64,000 bases of DNA, from the NCBI GenBank assembly GCA_029204225.1, contig CM055102.1, positions 6,657,320-6,721,319 on the forward strand, given 5' to 3'. A program made the translations under genes and the position numbers. This DNA is from Diphasiastrum complanatum (taxonomy: Eukaryota; Streptophyta; Lycopodiopsida; Lycopodiales; Lycopodiaceae). Below the pieces are notes generated by a model that was given only the letters and a program-made list of their open reading frames with translations, did no database searches and was not told the DNA's origin. The first letter of the stretch is position 1. Each line of letters opens with the position of its first letter. This document shows, piece after piece, positions 9,930 through 20,749 of the stretch.

Positions 9930-11432
9930 GGGCAAGTGGATCAAGGCCATGGAAGACGAAATGAGCTCCATGAAGAAGAACAAGGTGTGGACTCTCGAGC
10001 CACTATCAGCCAACAGAAAGACTGTCAAGTGTAAATGGGTCTACAAGCACAAGTATGGACCAGACGGCAATGTATAGAGATACAAAGCCAGGCTAGTTGC
10101 AAAGGGCTTCTCATAGAGGTATGGCATTGACTACATAGAAATATTCTCTCTCGTCATGAAGCACACATCCCTATGCATATTATTTGCATATATGACTGCT
10201 TATGATCTGAAGATCTACATTGTAGATGAGAAGGCAGTCTTCTTGCATGGGGAACTAAAAGAAGAGGTCTACGTGGACCAGCCACAAGGTTTTTCTTGCG
10301 CGTCACTTGCTGACTATGCCTGCAAAATGCACAGAGGCATCTATGGACTGAAACAGTCCGTCGGGTAGTGATACAAGAAGAAGGATCATGCATTAAGATC
10401 CTTAGGCTTCCAACCTTTAATGGCTGACTACAACGTTTATGTGAAAGTCATAAACAGGGAGATCATCATAGGCGGTGTCTATGTAGATGACACACTGATT
10501 CTGTCATGGAACGACAATCTTATTGCACAGGTGAAGGTAGATATTTTGAGGCACTTCAAAATATCGGACCTAGGAGAAGCCAAATGCTACCTGGGTTTAC
10601 AAATCGATAGAGATCTTGAGGCTAGGAGACTATATCTACACCAGTCAAGATATGTTTAGAAGATCATTGATGATTTTGACATGGCAGATTGCAAGAGAGT
10701 AAATACTCCAATGGTTTTTGGCACAGTACTGACCAATGAAGACTGTCCCAGAAACGAAGCAAAACAACAAGCAATGGAACACAAGCCTTACAGAAGGCTT
10801 ATCGGTTCTTTGATGTACTTGGCAGACAATACGCAGCCATACATTGCTTACACAGTGTTCAAATTCAGCCAATTCAATATCAATCCAGGTCCAACACACT
10901 GGAAGATCGCCAAGAGGATCCTGCAATATCTGCAGAACACGAAAGATTACGGCCTATGCAGGATTCAAGATTGAATCCTATAGTGATGCAAGTTGGGCGT
11001 CCTTGAAAGATGATAGTAAAAGCATCTCAGGAGGATGCATCATAGCAGCCGATGCAACTGTTATCTGGATCAGCAGAAAGCAGACAATAACTGCCCAATC
11101 ATCCTATGAGACATAATATGTTGTTGCAGCCAAAATATGAGCTGACATGGCTCAGACAGTTTCTAGGTGGACTAGAATAGAGCACCAATGAACCATTGAT
11201 CCTGCACATGGACAACACCTCTGCTATTCATCTGACAAAAGACCCAGTGTCTCATTTTAGAATGAAGCACATCGTCATCAAGTATCACTTGATAAGGTTG
11301 AGAAGGAAGACCATCTTCATACCGACAAAGCAGATGGTAGCTGATATCTTTATGAAGGCATTGAATAAGGCAATGCTTGAAAGGCAGAGAGCCAGCTTAG
11401 GAATCAGAAATATACACGCTTTAAGAGGGAGC
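9930..11432 (+). pseudogene. Copia family I reverse transcriptase and RNase H, with polypurine tract
   Basis: With several stops the translation runs WIKAMEDEMSSMKKNKVW, KCKWVYKHKYGPDGN, RYKARLVAKGFS, then VFLHGELKEEVYVDQPQGF, GIYGLKQS, and the catalytic GVYVDDTLILS near 10474-10506 (YVDD intact). DLGEAKCYLGLQI, YRRLIGSLMYL and SYSDASWASLKDDSKSISGG (first RNase H Asp) follow. The end is LHMDNTSAIHLTK and KQMVADIFMKAL with stop at 11433. The purine-rich AAGAGGGAG at 11423-11431 is the polypurine tract that primes the second DNA strand. The protein copies element RNA into DNA. TAG stops at 10075, 10114 and 10657, among others, make this copy dead. Confidence 0.9.
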
Positions 11433-12271
11433 TGAAGAAACATTAATTTTCTACTTAAAAGCCTTAGTATGTTCCTTGTCTTTCTAGACTGCTGCATATT
11501 TTAACTAATTTTTGCACAGTCTGCATATTTGAATTGTTTGTCTCACAGTTTGTCTTTTTCGACTTTTTCACCACATACTCAGAAGGCCGACACTTCGGGT
11601 CAGGCCAATATTTCAGAGTATCCATATGCAAGCTAGAGTCAAGACGAACTATCGAGCATGAACAAGCAATCAGACCTCAGCTACTAGGGCATGAAGTTTT
11701 TAAACTATCACGATCCACTGCCGCCATGCAATGTTAATAGAAACGTACTTAAACGGATGCTTAGCTTAAACTTAGCTAATCAATCTTGTAATTTAATCCA
11801 GCATAATATATATGTATTGGATCAGAATCATTCATAGAGAGATATACACAAACAGAATCCTGAACGCAACACTCAGTGAGGTGCGTATCAAGGAAGCAAG
11901 ATAGATCTAGCAGTAGCTAGTTCCTTTCGTGAGAAGAGAACACCTCTACCACGCCGATGCGCCGATCTAGGAAACATACAATGCTAAAAAAAAAAAACTC
12001 TGATGTAGGCTCGATTTTGATAATATAAATGAATTACACTTTTTTGCTCAATGCACAATCTCTGAATGTTGTGATGCTTGTTCAATTTTACCAGTAGATA
12101 TATTTTCACTGTCATTAGACATTATCTGTTGTTCATGAATTCATTATTAGATTAGCAGTAGCTATCTGCTGCTCGGAGGATGATTGATCATGGCTTGAGG
12201 CAATAGTCTTATTTGATAGATCGGCTCCATCTGAGCTTAGTCGGAATCCTCAAGGCAAAGGCATTCCAGCA
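11433..12271 (+). mobile_element. Copia family I LTR
   Basis: Starts TGAAGAAACATTAA directly after the polypurine tract and ends TTCCAGCA. The same start (TGAAGAAACATC) follows the same polypurine tract in the reverse-strand relative at 21153, which fixes the left end. The right end is set by the primer-binding site one base further on. A promoter and polyadenylation site are expected inside but none is clear enough to place. Its dual position, as 3' LTR of the upstream element and upstream of a primer site, is discussed as a finding. Confidence 0.7.
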
Positions 12272-12272
12272 G

Positions 12273-12284
12273 TGGTATTAGAGC
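12273..12284 (+). other. Primer-binding site, one mismatch (TGGTATTAGAGC)
   Basis: Eleven of twelve bases match the plant Copia primer site TGGTATCAGAGC, complementary to initiator methionine tRNA. It lies one base after the LTR end CA. The single C-to-T change fits cytosine decay. Confidence 0.75.
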
Positions 12285-12540
12285 AACCAGATTGCTCGGA
12301 TCTGTCGGAGCGTTCCAGCTCCAGAGGGTTTCCAACATGGATTAACTATTCCGTTCATTATCTTCTATGATGGAGCCCGAGTCTATCCACGGAGGCAAAG
12401 GAAGAGACAAATTTTGCAACAAAGAGATTGATGTGGATGTATCATTTAATGTTTCACTAAAGTCAAAACTTTTCTTTGTTTGTTGGTAATGGCTTCGGTT
12501 CCAATATGTTGTGATTTAAATGTATCTAAACATTCTGATA
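12285..12540. other. Short internal remnant after the primer site
   Basis: Leader-like sequence following the primer site, without a recognisable gag. It runs into the inverted repeats at 12543. Confidence 0.4.
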
Positions 12541-12542
12541 AA

Positions 12543-12761
12543 GTGACTACATTAGCATCGATCCATTGAGTTGCCATGGCTAAGAGAGCCATGGATGAGA
12601 AACATTTTGAAGATATGTCAAATACATTTTTTAATCTTCTACAATTCAAGGCCATGGTAGACAAATTTCTTTTGCCTTATGTCTCTGACATATCCTCAAA
12701 ATGTTTCTCATCCATGGCTCTTAGCCATGGCAACTCAATGGATCGATGCTAATGTAGTCGC
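12543..12761. repeat. Inverted repeat 1 (arms ~77 bp, spacer ~65 bp)
   Basis: The left arm 12543-12620 (GTGACTACATTAGCATCG...) and right arm 12686-12761 (...CGATGCTAATGTAGTCGC) are reverse complements apart from a 2-base indel and a few substitutions. The loop holds TTTTTTAATCTTCTACAATT, which reappears in the arms of the second inverted repeat, so the two structures share sequence. It would fold into a long hairpin if transcribed. Confidence 0.85.
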
Positions 12762-12767
12762 TCATGC

Positions 12768-12957
12768 AAAAAGTTCGATACATTTTTTAATCTTCTGCAA
12801 TTCAAAGCCATGGCAGGCAAATTTTTCTTGCCTGCTGCGCTCCCACCCGAATCCCATCCATTGGCAGATTGGGGTGGGGTGGGAGTGCGACAGGCAAAAC
12901 AAATTTGCTTGCCATGGCCTTGAATTGCATAAGATTAAAAAATGTATCGAACTTTTT
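12768..12957. repeat. Inverted repeat 2 (arms ~84 bp, short loop)
   Basis: The left arm 12768-12852 starts AAAAAGTTCGATACATTTTT and the right arm 12873-12957 ends AAAAATGTATCGAACTTTTT. Both contain AATTCAA..GCCATGGC..GCAAA in opposite orientation, with a loop of about 20 bases. Together with the first repeat it makes a double hairpin, as in foldback-type elements. Confidence 0.85.
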
Positions 12958-13132
12958 ACACAAATGATACAAACATTCACATTCATAGTACAGAGAGAAG
13001 AAAACATACCTGGTCCGCTTGATAGTGTTTTTTCACGTGCATCCTCCAAAACCTCCAAATGCATCCAAGACTTCTTTATCCTAAATTGCTCCAAAATTGC
13101 TCTCTCTCACTCAGTCGATCTCTCACTCAGTC

Positions 13133-13247
<115 letters not shown>

Positions 13248-13368
13248 GGCTCTCTCTCACTCTCTCTTACTCACTCACTTGTTTTCAAGAAATGTCCACA
13301 TCATAAGGGTCGATTAATCTTTACAGTGAGAGGAGTCTATTTAATGCATGGAAGTGGTTACAATTCAA

Positions 13369-13935
13369 TAGTAATGGCCAAAATAAAGTCCCACGTGCTT
13401 GGGAGCCTAACCATGATTGCCTTTCCTCAGCTCTGAAAGTGTAGATTAGATGTGCACGTTCAACTTACAGAATAAATGGCTAATTAGGATCCGGAACTTT
13501 AGATTTGACATGTGGTATTTATGAAATCATTCTCGTCTACAAAATGCATATTTACAATTATGTAGTAATGGCCAAAATAAAGTCTCACATGCTTGGGACC
13601 TTAACCATGATTGCCATTTTGTAGCTATGAAAGTGTAGATTAGATTTGCACGTTCAACTTACAGAACGAACGGTTAATTGAGATTTGGAACTTTAGATTT
13701 GACATGTGATATTTATGAAATCATGCTCGTCTACATGTTTACAATTATGTAGTAATGACCAAAATAAAGTCCCATGTGCTTGAGATCTTAACCCTCCATT
13801 AGTTGATTGATGTATAAGGCAGTGACCTTGATTGCCATTCCACAACTATGAAAGTGTAGATTGGATTCTGACATTCAACTTACAGAACGAACGACTTCTT
13901 GGGATTTTTTAACTTTACAATTGATAGGTGTTACT
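13369..13935. repeat. Three tandem copies of a ~190 bp unit
   Basis: TAGTAATGGCC/GACC AAAATAAAGTC recurs at 13369, 13563 and 13750, and TGAAAGTGTAGATT with CAACTTACAGAA recurs at matching offsets, so periods are 194 and 187 bases. The third copy carries an insertion (TTAGTTGATTGATGTATAAGG region). No coding content. It may be a satellite seed or part of a non-autonomous element. Confidence 0.85.
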
Positions 13936-14346
13936 TGCAGTACACCTTTCAAAATCAAGTGTAAAGAGTTACCCTAGCCGAACATTATTACCCTTAGGAG
14001 TTACCCTACCCTTATTCTTTGAATGAGTTTAACTCTACCCTGGCCTATTCCATCGAGTAATTGATTTGAAAACTAGACAACAATCATCATGTGAATAATG
14101 CCACCAATGAATGCCCCTTTAGATCAATGCAGCCTGATATCAATAATATTAACATCTACCCAAAAAAAGTTTGCATTGCTATGTGTGAATAGAACGCGGC
14201 TATGATCCCACTGTAGAAATGATAAAATCACACAAAACCTGTAAGTTGAGGTTAGCCAATCTTACCAACTGTGAAGAATTGAAAAAGATTATCTATGTTA
14301 GATATAGGGGTCTTATGTTTTTTATATCAAGCATCTAGGTGTAGGA
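13936..14346. other. No recognisable feature
   Basis: Between the tandem repeat and the LTR at 14347. I see no reading frame or repeat with support. Confidence 0.5.
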
Positions 14347-14982
14347 TGTTGATAGGACCAAATTTAGCATAGATGGCAAATCACCCACTTCCACTTGTAA
14401 TGCCACTATTCAACCAAAATAGAGTAAGAGGCTAAACTCGTGCCAATTAGAGTGTAGACAAGTGTAACACTTTTGTTTGATGAAATTTAAGAGGTCCAAT
14501 AGGATTTACGGTGGAACCTTGAGGGGTCCAATAGAATTTGAGGTTTGCTTGAAAATGGTCCAATAGAATTCAGAGGTGAATGGATCAATGGTCCAATAGG
14601 ATTAAGAGGTGGCAAAAGTGTGGTCCAATCATAGTTAAGCATAGTGGTAGCTCGTGGATCTACTAGTATCATTGTACTTCTAATATGGATCTAATTGATT
14701 TAGAGATTGAGTGGATTTTGAGTGTAAGTGATTTTCTAGCTTTCCTCTACCCGAGAGCTCATGATGATTTTCTCTCTCTACTCGAGGAGAGCAGCTTGTT
14801 TTTACTACTTTTCACATGTGTGAGTGAGATTTGGAAGTCATTGAATGCATGTAGTAGTGTGCTTTTGCCATAGAATCAAAAATAGATCTTGAATCTCAAT
14901 CTAGTCTTGATCTTGGTGCATCTACACACCTTAGGAGATCACAAGTACATGTTGTGGATAGTCCACACATGTGAAATCAACA
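14347..14982 (+). mobile_element. Copia family III 5' LTR (636 bp)
   Basis: Begins TGTTGATAGGACC and ends GAAATCAACA, so its terminal bases TGTTGAT/ATCAACA are perfect inverted repeats. The primer-binding site follows with no spacer. Inside are repeated GGTCCAATAG(G/A)ATT words (about 14491, 14525, 14558, 14591, 14623), likely U3 repeats, and then a CT-rich segment with CTACCCGAG/CTACTCGAG. The matching 3' LTR was not found in the window; the element is cut at about 17700. Confidence 0.88.
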
Positions 14983-14995
14983 TGGTATCAGAGCC
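14983..14995 (+). other. Copia primer-binding site
   Basis: TGGTATCAGAGCC, a perfect match to the initiator-Met tRNA complement used by plant Copia elements, directly abutting the LTR end. Confidence 0.95.
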
Positions 14996-15684
14996 TACCT
15001 AAGGTTACCATGCATTTTGATCCATTCAAGTGAAAACTTTTCATCAATCTTGAGCTAAAAATTGTCAAGATCCATTTTCCTAGCTATCTTGTCTAATTTT
15101 GGATCAAAAGAGATCAATAGGGCATTGATTGGGTCTGACCTGGTACTGTATGGAATCAGGTGCTCAGACACATGTGAGAAACATCCAATTTCAAATTGAG
15201 AGCTCTCTCTCATGCTTGATCCATTTATCTTGCTTGATAGCTTGTTTTGAAGCTATTTTTGTCTAGTTTCTAATGCAATCAGTTTCATTCCATTTGGTTG
15301 AGCCAATCAGAAGTTATAAGCTTTTAAAGAGGGTTAGGTAGGCCACCTAGACCTGGGTGGATACATTCGGTTTGGTCAACAGATTGCTTGTTAGATCTCT
15401 GTTCACAGTTGTATGGTTACCAATCTCATCTATAAGTGATCTAGATATTGTTTTGAGATCATATCCAATTTGTTTAATGCAATATCACTAAGTTTGAGTC
15501 AAATTTGATTGCTTAGTGTATGTCACACGTGCTAAGAGTAAATGATCCTAATTTTGTCTATAGTCCATCATTTGATGTGAAATAGATCTTGTTTTAGAGA
15601 GATTTGAGTAGCTAGTGAGAATCAATTCACAAATAGTTGCAAGATCTTTCATAGGAGGAGATAGTACTTCATTATTGGATCCTA
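14996..15684 (+). other. Untranslated leader of Copia family III
   Basis: Sequence between the primer site and gag, without long frames in the forward direction. This fits the leader region that carries dimerisation and packaging signals. No specific site can be assigned. Confidence 0.55.
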
Positions 15685-16620
15685 TTGAGAGTGTGTAGCA
15701 ACATTCATTGTTCATCATTTGAGTTTTCTTCACTAATGAGTTCATCTTTGTTGGAACCAAGTGAAAGATTGTCCACTTCAAACTATTCAATTTGGAAGAT
15801 GAGGATGGAGTCCATTTTGATCCTTCAAGATGTGATGGACATAGTTCTTGGCCTTGAAGAAGAACCACAAGTTCTTCAAGAGGTTCAAAAATACAAAAAG
15901 AGAGCTAGGATGGCTCTCCACTACATTAAGATGAGTGTCTCTAATGAGATATTGAGGGAGATAGGTACTTGTACAACAACCAAAGAAGCTTGGGATTGTC
16001 TCAAGACTATCTATGAGGCTAAGAACACCTCTAGGCTCCTCACTCTTAGAAATCAAATCTTTCAAAGTAGTCAAAAGAGTGATGAGAGTGCATCTAGTTA
16101 TGTTTTGAGAGTAAAAGATATTAATAGAGATCTTGCTTCCATAGGTGATTCCATCAATAAAAATGAGCTAGTCCAAGTCATTCTCAATGTCTTGTGAAGT
16201 GAATTTGATAACCTTGTCCAATCCTATGCCATTAAGGAGGAGCTACCAATTTTGGAGGCTCTCCAAAGTGTGCTAATTTCTGAAGAATCAAGACAAGAGT
16301 ACAAGCTCTTGAGGATGGACAAGCTTTCTCTCACTCATAATGATGGCAAAGCCCTCTTTGCCAAGGACAAGCACAAAGGGAGGAGCAAGAACCAATTTCA
16401 ACAATCCTTAAGCAAGGACAACGCCAAATCCAAAGACAAAGATGAGGAGGAAGATGATTCCTCTAATGCTTCATCATCCAATTTCAAGAAGAAGAAGATC
16501 AAGTGCTTTTATTGTGGCAAGAAAGGCCATTATGCCACCAATTGCTTCAAGAAGAAGAATCAACTCAAGCATGCCAACATCACCAATGAGAAGGAAGACA
16601 CTATTGAAAGTGATGGAGAG
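15685..16620 (+). pseudogene. Copia family III gag with zinc knuckle
   Basis: The frame from 15685 contains LSTSNYSIWKMRMESIL near its start, then MDIVLGLEEEPQ, EILREIGTCTTTKEAW, RLLTLRNQIFQS and YVLRVKDINRDLASIG. This is the standard UBN2 gag of plant Copia. The first usable Met is at 15736 (MSSSLLEPSERL). A TGA at 16195-16197 interrupts, and the frame continues with NLVQSYAIKEELPILEALQS to the knuckle CFYCGKKGHYATNC near 16504, followed by a Lys-rich tail. Role: nucleocapsid formation and RNA binding. One stop is the main visible lesion, so this gag is much better preserved than those of families I and II. Confidence 0.92.
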
Positions 16621-17700
16621 GGATCTCTTATGGTCTCTAGCTTCTCATCCACTCCTTTCAAGAAGGATGGCTTATGGTATATTGATAGTGGATCCTCTTC
16701 ACATATGTGTAGCTCCAAGGATTCTTTCTCTTCTATTGCATCTTATGATGGAGTCAAGAAATCAATATAAGCTGCAAATGATTGTCCTATTGAAGGCATA
16801 GGGGACATTCCCTTAAAGCTTGCATCCTCTAAAGTTCTTTATGTGCCTAAGCTTACTAAGAATCTCATTAGTGTTGGCCAATTGCTTGATAATGGCCTTG
16901 ATGTAAAATTCAGTGTTGATACTTGTACTATCAAGAAGAATGGTGAGATACTTGCATTAGGATCTAGATTTGGAGGCATCTATAAACTAGATCCAAATGA
17001 ATATGTGAATGCTTGTAATGTTGCTCTTGTGAACAAGCTCTCTATGGAGGAATTATGGCATAGGAGGTTGGGACATCCTAACTACAAATCCATGCTCTCT
17101 ATGATCAAAGAGGCCAGAGCTATTGGCTTGCCAAAGTCATTCTCCAAGAAGATCAAGCCTTGTGAGGCTTGTGCTATTGCTAAATCTCACAAAAAGCCAT
17201 TTACAAGATCTTCTATCAAAAGCAAGCATCCTTTGGAGTTAATCCACTCGGACGTGCATTTCTCATCAACTATAAGCAAGGGAGGAGCCACTTGTTTTGT
17301 TACTTTCGTTGATGATTTCACAAGATTCACTTGGATATATTTTCTTGCTTCTAAATCTATGGTGTTTGATCATCTCCTTATTTTCAAAGCTTATGTAGAG
17401 AAGCAATTCTCATTCAAGATTTAAGCTCTTAGATGTGATGGAGGTGGTGAATATATCTCCAATAAATTTCATGATTTTTGTGAGCTTGAAGGCATTAAAA
17501 GAGAGTTCTCTTGTGCCTATTCTCCATCTCAAAATGGAGTGGCCGAGAGAAAGAATAGATCTCTATGTGAATGTGCAAAATCTATGAGAATTGAGGCATC
17601 TTTGCCCAAAGATTTTTGGGGAGAAGCCATTAATTGTGCAAATTATCTTTGCAATAGGCTCCCACATATAGCTCTTGGAGGAAAGTCACCATATGAAATC
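16621..17700 (+). pseudogene. Copia family III protease, pre-integrase zone and integrase (truncated)
   Basis: LWYIDSGSSSHMCSSKDSF near 16670 is an intact Copia protease active site (DSG). A TAA at 16768-16770 interrupts, then YVPKLTKNLISVGQLLD and the GAG_pre-integrase block ELWHRRLGHPNYKSML follow in the frame 16843-17424. The integrase core begins PLELIHSDVHFSSTISKGG and TFVDDFTRFTWIYFL (first Asp). A TAA at 17422-17424 is followed by CDGGGEYIS (second Asp in context) and NGVAERKNRSLCECAKS (catalytic Glu). The normal sequence ends at GGKSPYEI near 17700, where the frame continues into a different element. Confidence 0.9.
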
Positions 17701-18340
17701 GCTGATTTAGGTCAAAGGGTCGAATTCGATACAAAAGGCTGCACAATTCTTGACAAATCTCGGAAGGTTCTAGCCTATAGAAGAAGAAGCGGCTATCTTT
17801 CCAAACTCAGCCACTGCTACTCTTCTAACAATCAAGCTCTTCACACAGCCACTTTTGAATCAACTGATATGCTATGGCATTTCAGACTTGTATTAGAACA
17901 CTTCATCATCATCACTCTCTATGTAGATGATACACTCTTTTTTAGTAACAATCTAAATTTGATGAAGCAAAATGCATGCTGGCCCAAGAATACAAGAGGA
18001 CTGACATGGGTCCAGCCCACTACTATCTCGGAATCCAAATTTAACAAGATCGACCCAACAGACTGATTTTCATCAGTCAGCAATGATATCTCAACAACGT
18101 GCTAGAAAAGTATGGAATGGACAACTGCAAACCAAGTCACTTTTCACTTGACCCTGGACTAAAAGTATCAAAGGAACAGTCTCCTCAAACTGAGACAGAA
18201 AAGGAGAAAATGAAGCACTACCCGTTTCAATCCATCATCGGCTCACTAATGTACGCAATGATCTGCACGCGACTAGACCTTGCATATTTGATCAGTACAC
18301 TTAGCCAGTTTGTATCAAATTCAGGCTCAAAACAAAAACT
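17701..18340 (+). pseudogene. In-frame chimera: Copia family II protease/pre-integrase piece fused to its RT piece
   Basis: The frame 17539-18066 is open across two junctions. At about 17700 family III integrase changes to DLGQRVEFDTKGC and SKVLAYRRR-like sequence with LSKLSHCYSSN. This matches the pre-integrase stretch of the reverse-strand family II element (DLGHKVEFELDQCK, FYRLSHCFYASS at 19697-19879). After MLWHFRL (about 17890) it jumps to FIIITLYVDDTLFFSNNLNL, the RT active site (YVDD), matching 60490-60708 on the reverse strand. It then frame-shifts through KYGMDNCKPSHFSL, FQSIIGSLMYAM and RLDLAYLISTLSQF and stops near 18340 at the next LTR. Confidence 0.85.
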
Positions 18341-18344
18341 AATG

Positions 18345-18773
18345 GAGCACAAAATAATAGTAGATGAAAAATTGCATACTCTCTCTCTCTGTCTCTTTTT
18401 TATACTAAAGCAATTTAAGCTTATCCGATTAGGGAAGCTAATTAGGTCATAGGTCACAATTGGCAATTAGCCACAATGAGCTGACATCCATCCAGTTAGG
18501 ACTTCTCAAAAATTTACTTGCAAAGCAGTTAGGGCAAGTCTTTAGATTCATATAAGGCAGAAACAATATTTGTCGTCATTCGACATCTTCAACTTCTCTG
18601 ATAGTTTGTCGAAGTCGTCTGATATGTCGGAGTCACCTGTTGAACGATTCTTGAGTATTTCTATAGACTGTGTGTAAACACAAAAAAAAATTGCACAACT
18701 GAATAAATGAATGGATGTAGATTAAAGATTCATCATTCGGGTGAATTACTCCTGATAGTAGAATAATCCAACA
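18345..18773 (-). mobile_element. Copia family II LTR (reverse strand; lower boundary uncertain)
   Basis: On the reverse strand it starts TGTTGGATTATTCTAC at 18773, directly after a GGGGGAG polypurine tract and after the end of a Copia RNase H. It therefore stands as the 3' LTR of the element above it. A TATA-like GTATAAAAAAGAG lies near 18400 on the reverse strand. The lower end, near 18345, is where forward RT sequence begins; no CA end was fixed. Confidence 0.65.
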
Positions 18774-20720
18774 CTCCCCCTTAATCTGAATCCATGAATG
18801 CCTTGACCTTCAAACTTAGTTCTACACAAAATTTTGTCTGTGCATCTAGGCTTAGTGCCTTCGTAAAAACATCAGTTGTCATGTCTTGTGTTCGATAGTA
18901 CTGCAAGTTCACCTCTTTGTCGAGCTGAATACTCGTAGGTTCTTTATTGAAGGCTTAGATCATGTCCAAATCTCATGGGGTGTTTTGCTTGAGAGGGCCT
19001 TGGTCGAACATCTATTCTGGATGTAAGCTACTGTAGTGAAAAAAACTTAAGCCCAGAATCTCTTTGGCAATGATGCATGTTCTAGCATGCATTTGGCAAT
19101 GATGCATGTGCCGGTATGCATTTGGCTGACTCGACCAGGGTGTGATTCTTCCTCTCGGCTAAGCCATTTTAAATTGAGACGAATAGGGAGTAATAAACTA
19201 TTGTTCAATGTCTTGGCTCTGGCAATACTCCTTGAATTCAGTAGAGATATATTCTCCACCATTATCAAACCTCAGGGCTTTAATCTTCTTACCAGTTTCT
19301 TTCTCTGCATGCTCGTTAAAGATTTTGAAGCAGATGAAAGCTTCGGATTTCTTCTTGATGAAGTACACCATCGTCCTTCTAGAAAATACATCAATATAAG
19401 TGATGAAATACTTTGCATCCTTCACTGAAGGATTTTGCATTGGGCCACAAATTTTTGTATGTACAACATATAACAATCATCTAGCAATATGTTGATGGCT
19501 TGATCTAAAAGGTTTCCTAGCCTGTGTCTACCGACTAAATAGTCTTGACAGACAGCTAATTTGACTTTTCTATTCAGATAGTGGAGATCAAGAATAATGG
19601 ATTGCTTATACATGTATGATATAGAAGCATGATTCAAATGACCAAGTCTATAATGCCAAAGTAAACTTTTATTGATTTGACAGAAGTACTAAGAGCCTAA
19701 CTAGAGGCATAAAAGCAATGACTTAATCTGTAAAAATACCCATGCCTCTTTTTGAGTGCTAGGATCTTGCCTATCCTATCGACTACTTTACACTGATCTA
19801 ATTCGAATTCTACTTTGTGTCCCAAGTCTGTAATTTTGCTTATAGAGAGCAGATTTGTAGAAAGATTTGGTGCATGCATGACATTGGAAAGTAGTTTGGA
19901 TTGATCATTTGTAAAGCTTAATCTTACTGTACCTTTGTCTTTGATAGCTTGTGTGCTATTGTTACCCAGGTGTGGACAAACTTCTTTCAGTACTATAAGA
20001 CATATAGGATTCTAAACAGCCAATATGGTTGGCCATATGTTGTGTGGCTCCGGAATCGATAAACCAGGAGCTATTGTTTGATGCTTCTTGATGGCTATTC
20101 ATGAATGAATCATGATCTGTTTCTTGATTAGGCTGAGCTGCTTCTACAGCTACATTTGCCATCTGATTCAATTGCTCTTTTCCACTATTCTTGGCTTGTA
20201 GGATGCGACAATCTTGAATCTCATGGTTGGTTCATTTGTAGTATCTATAGAACAACTTCTTTTTTGTCGGCGGATTTGACTGCTCTTGTGTCAACTTTAG
20301 ATTTGGCTTTCATTTCTTTGGGCCTTTCTTCTTTTGCTTAATCGAACTTCTGTTGGTGTATAAGACGTGAGAGTCGATAGTGAAAAAAATTGGAGGGTTC
20401 GTTCCTTTTGGTGTCTTTCTACAACAACATTGTAAATAAAACTTGAAAGAGACAGTTTTGGATGTGTCGTGGTGATCGTAGGAGCTTGGCAAGCTTGAGA
20501 GCAGTGTCATTACTGCGTCTTGATTGTCTATGACTGATCCGATAGCAACCATTTGCTGCAGCAGGTTCTTGAATCGGTTGATGTGATTTTGTAGTGAATC
20601 ACCATTTGTCATCTTGAGAGAGAAGAATTTTCTTCTGAGGTGTAGCTTGGAAGCTATATCGCGCACATCGTATAGTCACGCTCAACATGTCCCAGACTTC
20701 CTTGGAGGTCTGAGCTTCAG
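18774..20720 (-). pseudogene. Copia family II gag-protease-integrase with RT deleted
   Basis: Read downward: gag at 20690-20310 (SKLHLRRKFFSLKMTNGDSL, NHINRFKNLLQQMVAIG, LLSSLPSSYDHH), then a linker, then protease WFIDSGATQHMANHIGCLES near 20070 with intact DSG. A pre-integrase zone (LWHYRLGHLNHASI near 19660, LSISKITDLGHKVEFEL near 19850) and the integrase core from YFITYIDVFSRRTMVYFIKK (19420-19360) to LRFDNGGEYISTEFKEYC follow. YIQNRCSTKAL near 19000 is the end of the core. It then passes directly to VNLQYYRTQDMTTDVFTKAL near 18900, the last part of RNase H, so RT is deleted. Many stops. Confidence 0.88.
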
Positions 20721-20749
20721 ACACATGGCCGATTTGTGTGTCGCCTGTC

